Shown: positions 52,525-62,050, counted from the stretch's first letter. The stretch: 64,000 nt of DNA from Ferranicluibacter rubi (GCF_011603255.1 NZ_JAANCM010000006.1:186001-250000); one strand, 5' to 3'. A program made the numbers and translations. Notes: generated by a model from the sequence alone, not told the origin.

Positions 52525-53754
52525 ATGTCACAGATTGATCTGGCCTGGGGCGCAGGCCCGAGCCCGCGTTACGAAGAGCTTGCCGCCCGGTTCCGCCCGC
52601 TGTTTTCCGAGATCGCCAAGGGCGCGATCGCACGGGAGCTTTCGCGCACCCTGCCGGTCGATGAGATCCGGACGCTGAAGCAAGCGGGCTTCGGCGCGCT
52701 CCGCCTTCCGGAGGCCGAAGGCGGCTTCGGCGCCTCGATACCGGAACTCGCCAACCTCCTGATCGAGCTTTCGGAAGCGGATTCCAACATCACGCAGGCC
52801 CTGCGCGGTCATTTCGGCTTCGTCGAGGACGTCGTCGGCAAGCCGCAGGGTGACAGCCGCAAGCGCTGGGCGCAACGCATCGCGGCCGGCGAGATCGCCG
52901 GTAATGCCTGGACGGAGATCGGCGATGCCAAGCAGGATGCCTTCTCGACGCGCGTGTCGAGGAAGAACGACGGACTGGTCATCAACGGCACGAAATACTA
53001 CACCACCGGCTCGCTGTTTGCCGACTGGATCGACGTCGGCGCCACCGGTCTGGAGGGGGAGGGCGTCGTGCTTCAGGTGCGCCGGGACGACCCCGGGGTC
53101 GATGTCGTCGATGACTGGGACGGTTTTGGGCAGACCTTGACCGCCAGCGGCACCACGACCTTTACGGATGTCGCCGTGGATCCCAAGGACATCGTGGCCG
53201 ATCAGGAGAAATTCCGATACGGCGCCGCGTTCTACCAGATCGTGCATCTGGCGACGCTTGCCGGTATCGGCCGGGCCATCGCAGACGAGACGGCGGCGGC
53301 CGTCGGCGCACGCAAGCGTCATTACTCGAACGCGGCCGGCCCGAGTTCGCGCGAGGACCCGCAGGTGCTGCAGGTGGTCGGCCGTATCCGCAGCCACGCC
53401 TATTGCGCCGGCGCCATCGTGTTGCAGGTCGCAGCCGCGATCGAACGTGCATACCAGGCCCACTTCGCCGGTGACGCAGACGCCGAGGAACGCGCCAACG
53501 CCATTGCGGAACTTGAAACGTCGCAGGCCCTGAACGTCGTCACCAATCTCGTTCTCGAGGCATCGACGCTCCTCTTCGACACGCTCGGTGCCTCCGCGGT
53601 CAAGAAGCCCGCCGGTCTCGACCGCCATTGGCGCAACGCCCGTACCCTGTCCTCGCACAACCCACGCATCTACAAGGACCGCATCATCGGCGACTACGCC
53701 GTCAACGGTACGCCTCCGCCCTACCAATGGCGGATCGGGAAGGCGCCAAGCTGA
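52525..53754 (+). CDS. FMNH2-dependent monooxygenase, DszC/SfnC-like (acyl-CoA dehydrogenase fold)
   Basis: 409 aa. N-terminal helical domain with LKQAGFGALRLPEAEGGFGA, central flavin domain (GNAWTEIGDAKQDAFSTRVS, GTKYYTTGSLFADWIDVGAT) and C-terminal RHWRNARTLSSHNPRIYKDR. The last segment is typical of DszC-like sulfur monooxygenases rather than true acyl-CoA dehydrogenases. DszC oxidises an organic sulfide to sulfone, whose C-S bond DszA then opens; both types flank this Liv importer. The substrate is unknown; FMN reductase is not encoded here. Confidence 0.86.
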   Translation: MSQIDLAWGAGPSPRYEELAARFRPLFSEIAKGAIARELSRTLPVDEIRTLKQAGFGALRLPEAEGGFGASIPELANLLIELSEADSNITQALRGHFGFVEDVVGKPQGDSRKRWAQRIAAGEIAGNAWTEIGDAKQDAFSTRVSRKNDGLVINGTKYYTTGSLFADWIDVGATGLEGEGVVLQVRRDDPGVDVVDDWDGFGQTLTASGTTTFTDVAVDPKDIVADQEKFRYGAAFYQIVHLATLAGIGRAIADETAAAVGARKRHYSNAAGPSSREDPQVLQVVGRIRSHAYCAGAIVLQVAAAIERAYQAHFAGDADAEERANAIAELETSQALNVVTNLVLEASTLLFDTLGASAVKKPAGLDRHWRNARTLSSHNPRIYKDRIIGDYAVNGTPPPYQWRIGKAPS

Positions 53755-53930
53755 GGTGACGGAAGCAGGCGGGGCAAACCTAAGGCATTGAATCCCGTCT
53801 CGCGCGTCAGTCGGACACCACACGCCGTGCGCCAGAACGCTCCAGCCCTCGCGTGCGATCTTGAGCGCGTGGGCCGACAGGGACCCGTCAACGCGGGCCG
53901 GGTTAAGTTTCAACCCAGTATCTGCTGGAG

Positions 53931-54836
53931 CTATGCCGTGGCTGCCAAGCTGTGTTCGAAGTCGCAAAGCTCTATCCCCAGCTGTGCAATCTCCTCGAAG
54001 AACAGGCTGTTGTAGTCGTTGCGGTAGGTGATGAAATATTCGAGCTTCGGCAGGCGGAGTGCGGATCTGATAATCCGCAGACGACCATCCGTGACGTAGC
54101 GGCTGAAGAAGGCCTTGGGCAGGATGGTGATGCCCAAGCCGTGGGCTGCAAGCTCGGCAAGGGCTGCCATGTTGTTGCATGAGATCGTCTTCGTGAACGG
54201 CATGCGCGGGTTGTCTATGACGTCCTGCAGGATGGGGCGCAGCATGGAGCCAGCCGACTGGATGAGCAGCGGGAACTTCAGCATGTCCTCGCGGCTGAGC
54301 TCGGCGCTGCCGCTGTAGAGCTTCGGGCTGCACATCCACACCAGCTCGATTTCCCCCAGCGGCATGTTCACGAATTGCGGATGCTGGATGAGGCGCGGGC
54401 AGATGACGAAGTCGATACGGCGCTCGTTCAGCCGCTCCAGCAGACCCGATGTCAGGTCGATTTCCGGTTCGAGCGAGATGCCGGGATAGCGTTCCATGAT
54501 CGTTGCCAGAAGCTGCGGCAGCCACGAGAGCGCCACAAGGTCGGTCACGCCGAGCCGGAACCGGAAGGGCGGCGCATTGGCGGTGCGCGCGGTGAGCGTC
54601 AGCCGGTCGTTCAGTCGCAGCATCTGTTCGGCAATGTCACGAATGTCCTGCCCCTTGCTCGTCAGGATCGACTGGCGGCTGGACCGATCGAACAGCGGCA
54701 CCGGGAACTTTCCCTCCAACTCTCCGATACGTTTGGAGATCGTCGATTGGGTCACGTTCAGATAGGATCCGGCGGCCTCGAAGCTGCCGAGCGTCGAGAC
54801 CCAATAGAGAGCTTCCAACTGCTTCAACGTGAACAT
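53931..54836 (-). CDS. LysR-family transcriptional regulator
   Basis: 301 aa. N-terminal HTH (FTLKQLEALYWVSTLGSFEA, LNVTQSTISKRIGELEGKF) and a two-subdomain effector region. ATG 54836 is preceded by GAGGT; a GTG at 54842 is in frame. Divergent from the RraA gene across 146 bp containing a perfect inverted repeat, so control of the RraA-Dpp operon is likely. It is convergent with the DszC-like gene. The 176 bp after its stop show no terminator. Confidence 0.9.
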   Translation of the reverse strand: MFTLKQLEALYWVSTLGSFEAAGSYLNVTQSTISKRIGELEGKFPVPLFDRSSRQSILTSKGQDIRDIAEQMLRLNDRLTLTARTANAPPFRFRLGVTDLVALSWLPQLLATIMERYPGISLEPEIDLTSGLLERLNERRIDFVICPRLIQHPQFVNMPLGEIELVWMCSPKLYSGSAELSREDMLKFPLLIQSAGSMLRPILQDVIDNPRMPFTKTISCNNMAALAELAAHGLGITILPKAFFSRYVTDGRLRIIRSALRLPKLEYFITYRNDYNSLFFEEIAQLGIELCDFEHSLAATA

Positions 54837-54853
54837 GGGCACCTCGCATGAAG

Positions 54854-54889
54854 AAAAGCGATATGGATAGAGGCAATTTTATCGCTTTT
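54854..54889. promoter_or_regulatory. Inverted repeat between lysR and the RraA-family gene
   Basis: AAAAGCGATA (54854-54863) and TATCGCTTTT (54880-54889): perfect 10-bp arms, 16-bp spacer, directly upstream of lysR and about 95 bp before the RraA start. Position in a divergent promoter fits a LysR operator better than a terminator, although T7 follows the right arm. Confidence 0.5.
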
Positions 54890-54982
54890 TTTCGGGATAG
54901 CGCAAGTTTAGGTTTTCGGCTGTCGGAGGGCCTTGGGAGAGGCCTTCATAAAGGTCCAGGCACCGAGCCTTCAGGAGGAGAC

Positions 54983-55612
54983 ATGACGATCGAAGAAAAC
55001 GCAGCCCCGCAACCGGTAGATCCTAGCCTGATCACCGAGTATCGCGGCGTCGCCACGTCCATTATCAGTGACAACCTTTCCCGCCTGCCGGGTGCGACCG
55101 GCGTGCTGCCTTATCATGCCGGCGGCCCGCTCATCGGAACGGCGCTGACGGTGAAGACGCGCAACGGCGACAATCTCGCCATTCACGCCGCACTGAAGAT
55201 GGCCCGTCGCGGCGATGTCATCGTGGTCGATGGTGGCGGCGATGTCAGCCAGGCGCTGATCGGCGAAATCATCCTGACGCATGCCGAGTCCATCGGTGTC
55301 GCCGGCTTCGTGATCGATGGCGCCATCCGCGACGTCTCGGCGATCCGCGCGTCCGACCTGCCATGCTATGCCCGGGGCGTGACCCACAAGGGACCTTACA
55401 AGAATGGTCCGGGATCTCTCAACGTTCCCGTGTCGATCGGCGGGCTGGTTGTCCATCCCGGCGATCTCATCGTGGGCGACGACGACGGCGTGGTTGCGCT
55501 GTCGCCACAGGTGGCCGTGGATCTGCTGCCGGGCATCCGAGCGCAGGAGGAGCGCGAACGGGTGAAAATCGCCAAATTCAAGGAGGCGCGGCTGCAGCTT
55601 GTGAGAGCCTGA
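54983..55612 (+). CDS. RraA-family protein, 4-hydroxy-4-methyl-2-oxoglutarate aldolase-like
   Basis: 209 aa. RraA/HMG-aldolase fold: GDVIVVDGGGDVSQALIGEI, GFVIDGAIRDVSAIRASDLP (metal-binding Asp, catalytic Arg) and HPGDLIVGDDDGVVALSPQV. Such proteins cleave 4-hydroxy-2-oxo acids or act as oxaloacetate decarboxylases; others have unknown roles. ATG 54983 follows AGGAGGAG; the upstream extension is unsupported. First in the operon with a Dpp/Opp importer, so it may process the imported compound. Confidence 0.87.
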   Translation: MTIEENAAPQPVDPSLITEYRGVATSIISDNLSRLPGATGVLPYHAGGPLIGTALTVKTRNGDNLAIHAALKMARRGDVIVVDGGGDVSQALIGEIILTHAESIGVAGFVIDGAIRDVSAIRASDLPCYARGVTHKGPYKNGPGSLNVPVSIGGLVVHPGDLIVGDDDGVVALSPQVAVDLLPGIRAQEERERVKIAKFKEARLQLVRA

Positions 55613-55660
55613 GCCGTCTCACCGAACAGGTCCATTCGAACGACAATGAGGAGAACGTCG

Positions 55661-57190
55661 TTGAATTTCTGGAAATCCATCGCGCTGGTCGCGTCGACCG
55701 CTCTGATCGCCCCCGCCAGCCTTGCGCATGCGCAGGATGCGACGGCCGTCACCATCGTGCTTCCCGCAGGTCCCGACCGGCTCGACCCCTGCGAGACGCC
55801 TCGCTCCGTTATTGGCCGCATTATCAAGCAGAACGTCGTGGAGACATTGGTCGAACTGGACTATGCCAACCAGAAGACGCTGCCGCGGCTGGCGACAAGC
55901 TGGGAGCAGACGACACCGACCGAGTGGGTGTTCAAGCTTCGGCCCGGCATTGCCTTCCACGACGGTACGCCCTTCGACGCCAAGTCCGTCGTCCACTCGC
56001 TGGAGCGCACCAACGATCCGGCGCTGACCTGCATCACCCGCACCAAATATCTCGACGGTATCGACATCAAGGCCGTGGAGGTCGATTCGCAGACGGTGAA
56101 GTTCACGACCAAGACGGCGGTGCCAATCCTGCCGACGCTGCTCGCGCAGCTCACCATTTCCTCGGTCAACACACCGAAGGGCGAATACACCGCGAAGCCG
56201 ATCGGCACGGGCCCCTACACCTTCGACCACTGGACGCAGGGCGAGAATGTCGGCCTGGTCAGAAACGATGCCTATTGGGGCGACAAGCCCGTGATCGACA
56301 AGGCGACCTATGTCTGGCGCACGGAGTCCTCCGTGGCGGCCGCCATGGTGGAGACCGGCGAAGCCGATCTCGCCTTCTCCATCGCGCCGCAGGATGCGAC
56401 CAATCCGGAGACGGACAAGGTCTATCCGAACTCCGACAGCGCGCTGTTCCGCCTCTCCGTCGATATTCCCCCACTCAACGACGTCCGCGTGCGCAAGGCG
56501 ATCAACCTGGCCATCGATCGCAAGGCGTTCCTTGGCAGCGTCATCAGCGACAAGGCGGAACTCGCCATGCAGCAGGTCGGCCCGAGCGCGCTCGGCTTCA
56601 ATCCCAACCTGAAGCCCTGGGCTTATGATCCGGAACAGGCACAGAAGCTGCTCGCCGAAGCCAAGGCGGATGGCGTGGATGTCGATCGCGAGATCCGCAT
56701 GATCGGCCGCCCGGCCATGTTTGCCAACTCGAACGAGTTCGTGGAGGCGTCCGCCGAAATGCTGCGGGCGGTCGGCTTCAACATCAAGCTCGAAAACCTC
56801 GAAATGACGCAATGGCTGAAGATGGCGAACAAGCCCTTTTCGCCGGACCGGGCGCCCAACATCTTCCTGACCATGCACGACAACAACAGCGGCGACGCTG
56901 CCTTCACGGCCTTCTTCAAGTATCACTCCAATGGCCGACAGAGCGAGTTGCACGACCCGGCGCTGGACGCCCTGATCGTCAGCGCCGGCACGAAATCCGG
57001 CGACGAGCGGGTGAAGGAATACAACGAGGTCTTCCGCAAGATTTATGAGGACGTCGTCGCCGACGTGCCGCTGTTCCACATGGTCAACTACATGCGCGTG
57101 GGCAAACGGCTGGATTTCACACCGACGATCGCCAATGCCGTCGAGCTGCAGTTGGCCCGGTTGAAACTGGCCGACAAGGCGACTGACTGA
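55661..57190 (+). CDS. Dipeptide/nickel-type ABC transporter substrate-binding protein (family 5)
   Basis: 509 aa. Signal peptide MNFWKSIALVASTALIAPAS with cleavage near AHAQD. Family-5 blocks: WVFKLRPGIAFHDGTPFDAK, GTGPYTFDHWTQGENVGLVR, DVRVRKAINLAIDRKAFLGS and DVVADVPLFHMVNY. TTG 55661 is chosen because GAGGAG is 7 nt upstream; ATG at 55646 is in frame but lacks a ribosome-binding site. Probably binds a small carboxylate, amide or peptide related to the RraA substrate. Confidence 0.88.
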   Translation: MNFWKSIALVASTALIAPASLAHAQDATAVTIVLPAGPDRLDPCETPRSVIGRIIKQNVVETLVELDYANQKTLPRLATSWEQTTPTEWVFKLRPGIAFHDGTPFDAKSVVHSLERTNDPALTCITRTKYLDGIDIKAVEVDSQTVKFTTKTAVPILPTLLAQLTISSVNTPKGEYTAKPIGTGPYTFDHWTQGENVGLVRNDAYWGDKPVIDKATYVWRTESSVAAAMVETGEADLAFSIAPQDATNPETDKVYPNSDSALFRLSVDIPPLNDVRVRKAINLAIDRKAFLGSVISDKAELAMQQVGPSALGFNPNLKPWAYDPEQAQKLLAEAKADGVDVDREIRMIGRPAMFANSNEFVEASAEMLRAVGFNIKLENLEMTQWLKMANKPFSPDRAPNIFLTMHDNNSGDAAFTAFFKYHSNGRQSELHDPALDALIVSAGTKSGDERVKEYNEVFRKIYEDVVADVPLFHMVNYMRVGKRLDFTPTIANAVELQLARLKLADKATD

Positions 57191-57268
57191 TTATCCGGCG
57201 GCGTGCCTCCCTTCCAAGGGGGCGCGTCGTGTCCGACCATCGATCCACATCCGGCGGAGGAGGCTGAT

Positions 57269-58186
57269 ATGGGTTCTTTCATCTTCAAGCGATCGTTGCA
57301 GAGCGTGTTCTCGCTCGTGGCGCTGATCATTCTCATCTTCTTTCTGGCCCGCATGACGGGCTCGCCCGCGGACCTCTATCTGCCACAGGACGCATCCGCG
57401 CAAGCGCGCTTCCAGTTCAACGAACAGTACGGGTTCAACGACCCACTGATCGAACAGTTCGGTCGCTTCCTGTGGGGCCTCCTGCATTTCGACATGGGAC
57501 AGTCGCTGCAGTTCTCGCGTCCCGCCGTGGATGTCGTGCTGCAGGCCTTTCCGACGACGCTGGCGCTGGCCGCCATCACCATGCCGCTCGTTCTGCTGGT
57601 GTCGATCATCACCGGCTCGCTCGCAGCCTACCGCCCCGGCGGCATTTTCGACCGGCTCGCCAGCATTCTCTCGCTGATCGGGGCAAGCACGCCGAACTTC
57701 TGGGTGGCGATCGTCGGCGTCCTCGTCTTCGCCGTCACGCTGCGGGTGCTGCCGACGTCCGGCACGGGAACGGCCCTCCATTGGATTCTGCCCGTCGGTG
57801 TTCTCATGCTGCGGCCGACCGGCGTGCTCGTTCAGGTCGTGCGGACGTCCATGATGACGGCCCTGTCCTCCACCTACATCAAGACGGCGCGCGCCAAGGG
57901 CGTCGGCTCCCGCGCCATCGTCTTCGTGCATGCGCTTCGCAACGGCCTGCTCCCCGTCATCACGGTGGCGAGCGACCAGGCGGCCGGCATCGTCAACGGC
58001 GCCGTCATCGTGGAAACCGTGTTCGGCTTTCCCGGCATCGGCAAGCTGATGATCGACTCGGTCCTGCTGCGGGACTTCGCCGTCATCCAGGCCGCTGTGC
58101 TCGTGACGGCGCTCGCCGTCTTCGTCATCAACATCATCGTGGATATCGCCTATGCCCTCGTCGACCCGCGCATTCGGTACAGCTGA
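57269..58186 (+). CDS. Dipeptide/nickel-type ABC transporter permease, DppB type
   Basis: 305 aa, six hydrophobic segments. LARMTGSPADLYLPQDASAQ near the N-terminus, the coupling loop YIKTARAKGVGSRAIVFVHA and AGIVNGAVIVETVFGFPGIG are DppB hallmarks. ATG 57269 follows GGAGGAGG; the upstream frame is not supported. Confidence 0.91.
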   Translation: MGSFIFKRSLQSVFSLVALIILIFFLARMTGSPADLYLPQDASAQARFQFNEQYGFNDPLIEQFGRFLWGLLHFDMGQSLQFSRPAVDVVLQAFPTTLALAAITMPLVLLVSIITGSLAAYRPGGIFDRLASILSLIGASTPNFWVAIVGVLVFAVTLRVLPTSGTGTALHWILPVGVLMLRPTGVLVQVVRTSMMTALSSTYIKTARAKGVGSRAIVFVHALRNGLLPVITVASDQAAGIVNGAVIVETVFGFPGIGKLMIDSVLLRDFAVIQAAVLVTALAVFVINIIVDIAYALVDPRIRYS

Positions 58187-58187
58187 G

Positions 58188-59114
58188 ATGGCCGCGCCCG
58201 TTTCGCTCACCGTCAGGCCCGCCGCGCCATCCTCCGGCGTCCGGGAGATCCTCGGCCTTCTCTGGCAGGACAAGGTGGCCACCGTCTCGGCCGCGCTCCT
58301 GACCCTCGTCCTCGCCTGCGTCCTTCTCGGACCCTGGCTGCTCGCCGATCAGGCGCGCGCCCTCAATCTCATGGCGCGCAACGCCCCACCGTTCTCGATC
58401 GACAAGGGATGGCTGTTCGTGCTCGGGGCCGACGCGCTCGGCCGCAGCCTGCTCGCCCGTATCGTCGTTGCCAGCCAGAACACGATGCTGATCGCGGTCA
58501 GCGCGGTCGCCATCTCCGTCGCCATCGGCGGCATTCTCGGCCTGATCGCCGGCTACAAGGGCGGATGGGCGAGCGCCGTGCTCTTGCGGCTCGCGGATGC
58601 GATCATGAGCTTTCCGTCCATGCTTCTGGCGGTCATCGTGCTCTTCGTATTCGACCCCGGCGTCGTCAACGTCATTCTCGTGCTTGCCGTCTCCCGCATC
58701 CCGATCTTCCTGCGCACGGTGCGCGCCGAGGTGCTGGAGATCAAGGAGCGCATGTTTGTGGTCGCCGCCCGCGCCATGGGCGCCCGGACCGACCGCGTGC
58801 TCTTGCGCCATGTCGCGCCGATGATCCTGCCGACCATCATCAACCTCGCGGCCCTCGAGATCGCCTTCGTGATGCTCGTGGAGTCCGGCCTTTCCTTCCT
58901 CGGCATCGGCATCCAGCCGCCCGAGGTGACCTGGGGCCTGATGGTGGCCGACGGCCGCAACTATCTGGGCTCGGCCTGGTGGCTCGCCTTCTGGCCCGGC
59001 GTCGCGATCATGCTCGTCACCATGGCCCTCAATCTTCTTTCCAACTGGCTCCGCGTCGTCACCGATCCGGTCGAACGCTGGCGCCTCCAGACATCGGTAG
59101 GCAGACATGACTGA
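58188..59114 (+). CDS. Dipeptide/nickel-type ABC transporter permease, DppC type
   Basis: 308 aa. DppC features: LFVLGADALGRSLLARIVVA, the coupling loop FVVAARAMGARTDRVLLRHV, GLSFLGIGIQPPEVTWGLMV and a C-terminal membrane segment (FWPGVAIMLVTMALNLLSNW). ATG 58188 lies just after the DppB stop; the earlier in-frame ATG overlaps DppB. The end overlaps the ATPase gene by 8 bp. Confidence 0.91.
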   Translation: MAAPVSLTVRPAAPSSGVREILGLLWQDKVATVSAALLTLVLACVLLGPWLLADQARALNLMARNAPPFSIDKGWLFVLGADALGRSLLARIVVASQNTMLIAVSAVAISVAIGGILGLIAGYKGGWASAVLLRLADAIMSFPSMLLAVIVLFVFDPGVVNVILVLAVSRIPIFLRTVRAEVLEIKERMFVVAARAMGARTDRVLLRHVAPMILPTIINLAALEIAFVMLVESGLSFLGIGIQPPEVTWGLMVADGRNYLGSAWWLAFWPGVAIMLVTMALNLLSNWLRVVTDPVERWRLQTSVGRHD

Positions 59115-60738
59115 TCAGCCGCTTCTCGACATCCGCAATCTCTCGATCGATTTCCCCAACCGCCACGGCGTCGTCCATGCCGTTGCCGACGTCAGCTGGT
59201 CCGTTAATTCCGGCGAAACGCTGGCGATCCTCGGCGAAAGCGGCTCCGGCAAGAGCGTCAGCGCATCGGCGGTGATGGATCTGGTCGATGCGCCGCCGGC
59301 GCTCATCACCAGCGGCGAGATCCTCTATCGCGGTCGCGATCTTTTGAAGACGCCGCGCGCGGAACGCCGCAAGATCAACGGGAAGAACATCTCGATGATC
59401 TTCCAGGATCCGCTGGCGGCCCTCAATCCGGTCTATCCCGTCGGCTGGCAGATCGCCGAGACGCTGCGGGTCCACGGCGTCGACAAGGCGACGGCCCACG
59501 CCCGCGTGATCGATCTTCTCGGCCGCGTCGGCATTCCCGACCCGGAACGTCGGGCGAAACAATATCCGCACCAGTTCTCCGGCGGCCAGCGCCAGCGCAT
59601 CATGATCGCGTCGGCCATCGCGCTCGAGCCCGACCTGCTGATCGCCGACGAGCCGACCAGCGCACTCGACGTGACGGTCCAGGCGCAGGTTCTAAAGCTT
59701 CTGAAGGAGTTGCAGGCGGAAAGCGGCATGGGTCTCGTGCTGATCACCCACGATCTCGGCGTGGTCGAGAAGGTGGCCGACCGCGTGGTCGTCATGCAGA
59801 ACGGCCGGATCGTCGAAGCGGGTACGGCAACCGCCATCATGACGACGCCGCAGCATCCCTATACCCGCAAGCTGATCGACGCGATGCCCGGGCGCCATGG
59901 CTTCCAGCCGCAACCGGCTGTTGCCGGAAGCGAGCGTCCCCTGCTGGAGGTACGCAATGTCTCACGGGTCTACGGCGTGTTACCCGGTGGGAAAGCCGAG
60001 ATCGGCCCGAATGCCGTCAAGGCGGTGGACGATGCGAGCTTCGTGCTGAACAAGGGGGAGACGCTCGGCATCGTCGGCGAATCCGGCTCGGGCAAATCGA
60101 CGCTCGCCCGCATGCTGCTCGGCCTCGACAAGCCGACGCTCGGCACGATCCGCTTCGACGGCCACGACCTCAACGCCATGTCGTCGGAGGAAACCTTCCG
60201 GGTGCGGCGGCGGATGCAGTTCGTCTTCCAGGACCCCACGGCCTCGCTCAACCCGCGCATGACGGTCGGCCAGATCGTGTCGGAGCCTTGGGCGATCCAT
60301 GCCGACGTTCTGGAAAAGCCGCTCTGGCGCGACCATGCGATCGATCTTCTGGAGCGCGTCGGTCTGAAAGCCGACCAGATCGACCGGCATCCCCACCAGT
60401 TTTCCGGTGGCCAGCGTCAGCGCATCGCCATCGCCCGGGCGCTGGCGCTCCAGCCGGATGTCATCGTCTGCGACGAGGCGGTGTCGGCGCTCGACGTTTC
60501 GGTGCAGGCGCAGGTGATCGACCTCCTCAAAACGCTTCGTCGCGATTTCGGCCTCTCCTACATCTTCATCGCCCACGACCTTGCGCTGATCCGCGACTTC
60601 GCAACCTCTACCATCGTGATGTATCGGGGACAGATCGTTGAACAGGGACCAACGGAGGCCGTCTATCGAGATCCGCAGCACGCCTACACGAAGCGTTTGC
60701 TTCAGGCGAGCGACGCAAAACTCCCGAACGCGGCCTGA
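59107..60738 (+). CDS. Fused double ATP-binding subunit (DppD-DppF type) of the peptide-type importer
   Basis: 543 aa with two complete ATPase domains. First half: Walker A GESGSGKSVSAS, signature FSGGQRQRIMIAS, Walker B LLIADEPTSALDV. Second half (from about residue 285): Walker A GESGSGKSTLARM, signature FSGGQRQRIAIAR, Walker B VIVCDEAVSALDV, in which the usual Pro after Glu is Ala. In E. coli these are two genes; the fusion is common in alphaproteobacteria. It completes the RraA-linked importer. Confidence 0.92.
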   Translation: MTDQPLLDIRNLSIDFPNRHGVVHAVADVSWSVNSGETLAILGESGSGKSVSASAVMDLVDAPPALITSGEILYRGRDLLKTPRAERRKINGKNISMIFQDPLAALNPVYPVGWQIAETLRVHGVDKATAHARVIDLLGRVGIPDPERRAKQYPHQFSGGQRQRIMIASAIALEPDLLIADEPTSALDVTVQAQVLKLLKELQAESGMGLVLITHDLGVVEKVADRVVVMQNGRIVEAGTATAIMTTPQHPYTRKLIDAMPGRHGFQPQPAVAGSERPLLEVRNVSRVYGVLPGGKAEIGPNAVKAVDDASFVLNKGETLGIVGESGSGKSTLARMLLGLDKPTLGTIRFDGHDLNAMSSEETFRVRRRMQFVFQDPTASLNPRMTVGQIVSEPWAIHADVLEKPLWRDHAIDLLERVGLKADQIDRHPHQFSGGQRQRIAIARALALQPDVIVCDEAVSALDVSVQAQVIDLLKTLRRDFGLSYIFIAHDLALIRDFATSTIVMYRGQIVEQGPTEAVYRDPQHAYTKRLLQASDAKLPNAA

Positions 60739-60975
60739 GCGTCGATGGCCGTTAAAAGGCGCAGAGCCTCCCCTCCGTTCGCTTGGCCCTCTGAGACCGA
60801 ATGTCACAGCGAATTAACTTGGAATGTCGATTTTTTCGAAAAGATCCCGCTGCGGTTTTTCATTGACCTGACAGCCGCACTGATGGCTTCCTCTTCCGGA
60901 TCCGAATGAATGGCGGGAGGGCCCAAGATCTATGTGGGGCAATGGGAAGCGGCCTTCAGCCGAGCCAGGTAACAT

Positions 60976-61278
60976 ATGGTAAGGGACAAGTGGTTCTGGG
61001 TATGGCTCTTGGTGCTCGCCGTACCCGTCACCTCGCTGATCACCGTTCAGATCGATACTCATTCCGGGGCCTCGATTGGCGGCGGAAGCTACGATCTCGG
61101 GCCATTCCTGTATTCCTGGGCGTTGATCATCGTAACGGCGGTATGGTCGCTCTGCGCTTTCATAGCGGCATTCCTTCATCGCAACCCGGCAGCGTCGAGA
61201 CGGTCCTTCTGCTTGACAGCGATAGGGGGCGTGACATTCGGCGTTGTTCTGCTTCTTTATCGAAAGAACCTTTCTTAG
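60976..61278 (+). CDS. Small membrane protein of unknown function
   Basis: 100 aa with three predicted hydrophobic segments (about 7-24, 43-63, 77-94) and a basic C-terminus (YRKNLS). No family recognised. ATG follows AGGTAACAT, an acceptable ribosome-binding site. Preceded by a 237-bp gap in which I see nothing, and not obviously linked to neighbours. Coding status is moderately supported by the clean membrane pattern. Confidence 0.55.
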   Translation: MVRDKWFWVWLLVLAVPVTSLITVQIDTHSGASIGGGSYDLGPFLYSWALIIVTAVWSLCAFIAAFLHRNPAASRRSFCLTAIGGVTFGVVLLLYRKNLS

Positions 61279-61435
61279 AATGATCGGTAATCCGGCATTC
61301 GATCCGCGCTTGTATCTCCCGCGTCACCTTGCAAACCCAGATCGTGTCCCCGCTGCCGTTCATCTCGGCCGTCACGGTTGATCGCGCGCGGGCGCCGGAT
61401 GCTGTGATGCGCCATCAACGTCGGGGACCAAACAC

Positions 61436-62026
61436 CTAAAGCAGCCCCAGCCGCTTCTTCACGGCATCACGCGAAACCAGCAAAATGTCGCTCGCGCTGT
61501 CCGTGTCCAGGGTTGCGCGCGCCACGATCATCGCTCCCAGCAACTCGGAAACGGCCGAACGCGCGGCCCTGCGCGGATCCTCGTGGCCGATCTCGCGCAG
61601 CAAGCGCTCGATGCGGGCTGGAAAACGCTCAAGCCCCTCGGCGAAGCGTTCTCTTGCGAGAGAGGGAAACCGCGGCGCGTCGTTGGCGAGCGATGTCGAT
61701 GGGCAGGATTTCTCGACGCAGTTCCGGCTTTCCAGGGATGCATACTGGTCGATTGCGGCGATCAGAGCCTCCCGCGGAGATCGGCCTTCCGTTGCTTTTA
61801 CCATCGTGGCCGAGATCTCATCGAACGCATAGGTCACCGCCTCCGCAGCCAGATCGTCCTTCGATTTGAAATGCGCATAGAAACCACCATGCGTCAGATT
61901 CAGGCTCCCCATCAAAGAGGCGACCGACAGCCGCTCAAGGCCGAGCCGCCTCAGTGATGCGGAGGCCTCGGCCAGGATATTGCGTCGCGTCACTTCGGAC
62001 TTTCTCAGTGTTGCGGGTTTGACCAT
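61436..62026 (-). CDS. TetR-family transcriptional regulator
   Basis: 196 aa. HTH (RRNILAEASASLRRLGLERL, SLNLTHGGFYAHFKSKDDLA) followed by a helical ligand domain with two Cys (SRNCVEKSCPSTSLAND), a pattern seen in AcrR-like TetR_C groups. ATG 62026 is used; the upstream in-frame start would swallow the operator. Divergent from an alpha/beta hydrolase across a region with two similar palindromes, so it probably represses itself and the hydrolase. Confidence 0.88.
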   Translation of the reverse strand: MVKPATLRKSEVTRRNILAEASASLRRLGLERLSVASLMGSLNLTHGGFYAHFKSKDDLAAEAVTYAFDEISATMVKATEGRSPREALIAAIDQYASLESRNCVEKSCPSTSLANDAPRFPSLARERFAEGLERFPARIERLLREIGHEDPRRAARSAVSELLGAMIVARATLDTDSASDILLVSRDAVKKRLGLL

Positions 62027-62050
62027 CCACAATGCTCCATCGTCGTCAGG

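Noticed and set aside
52528-54525. 665-codon minus-strand open frame across the DszC-like and lysR genes
   Set aside because: It overlaps two convincing genes in a different frame or strand and has no recognisable family features.
54880-54890. TATCGCTTTTTTT as a rho-independent terminator
   Set aside because: The stem is between two divergent starts with no gene ending there, so an operator fits better.
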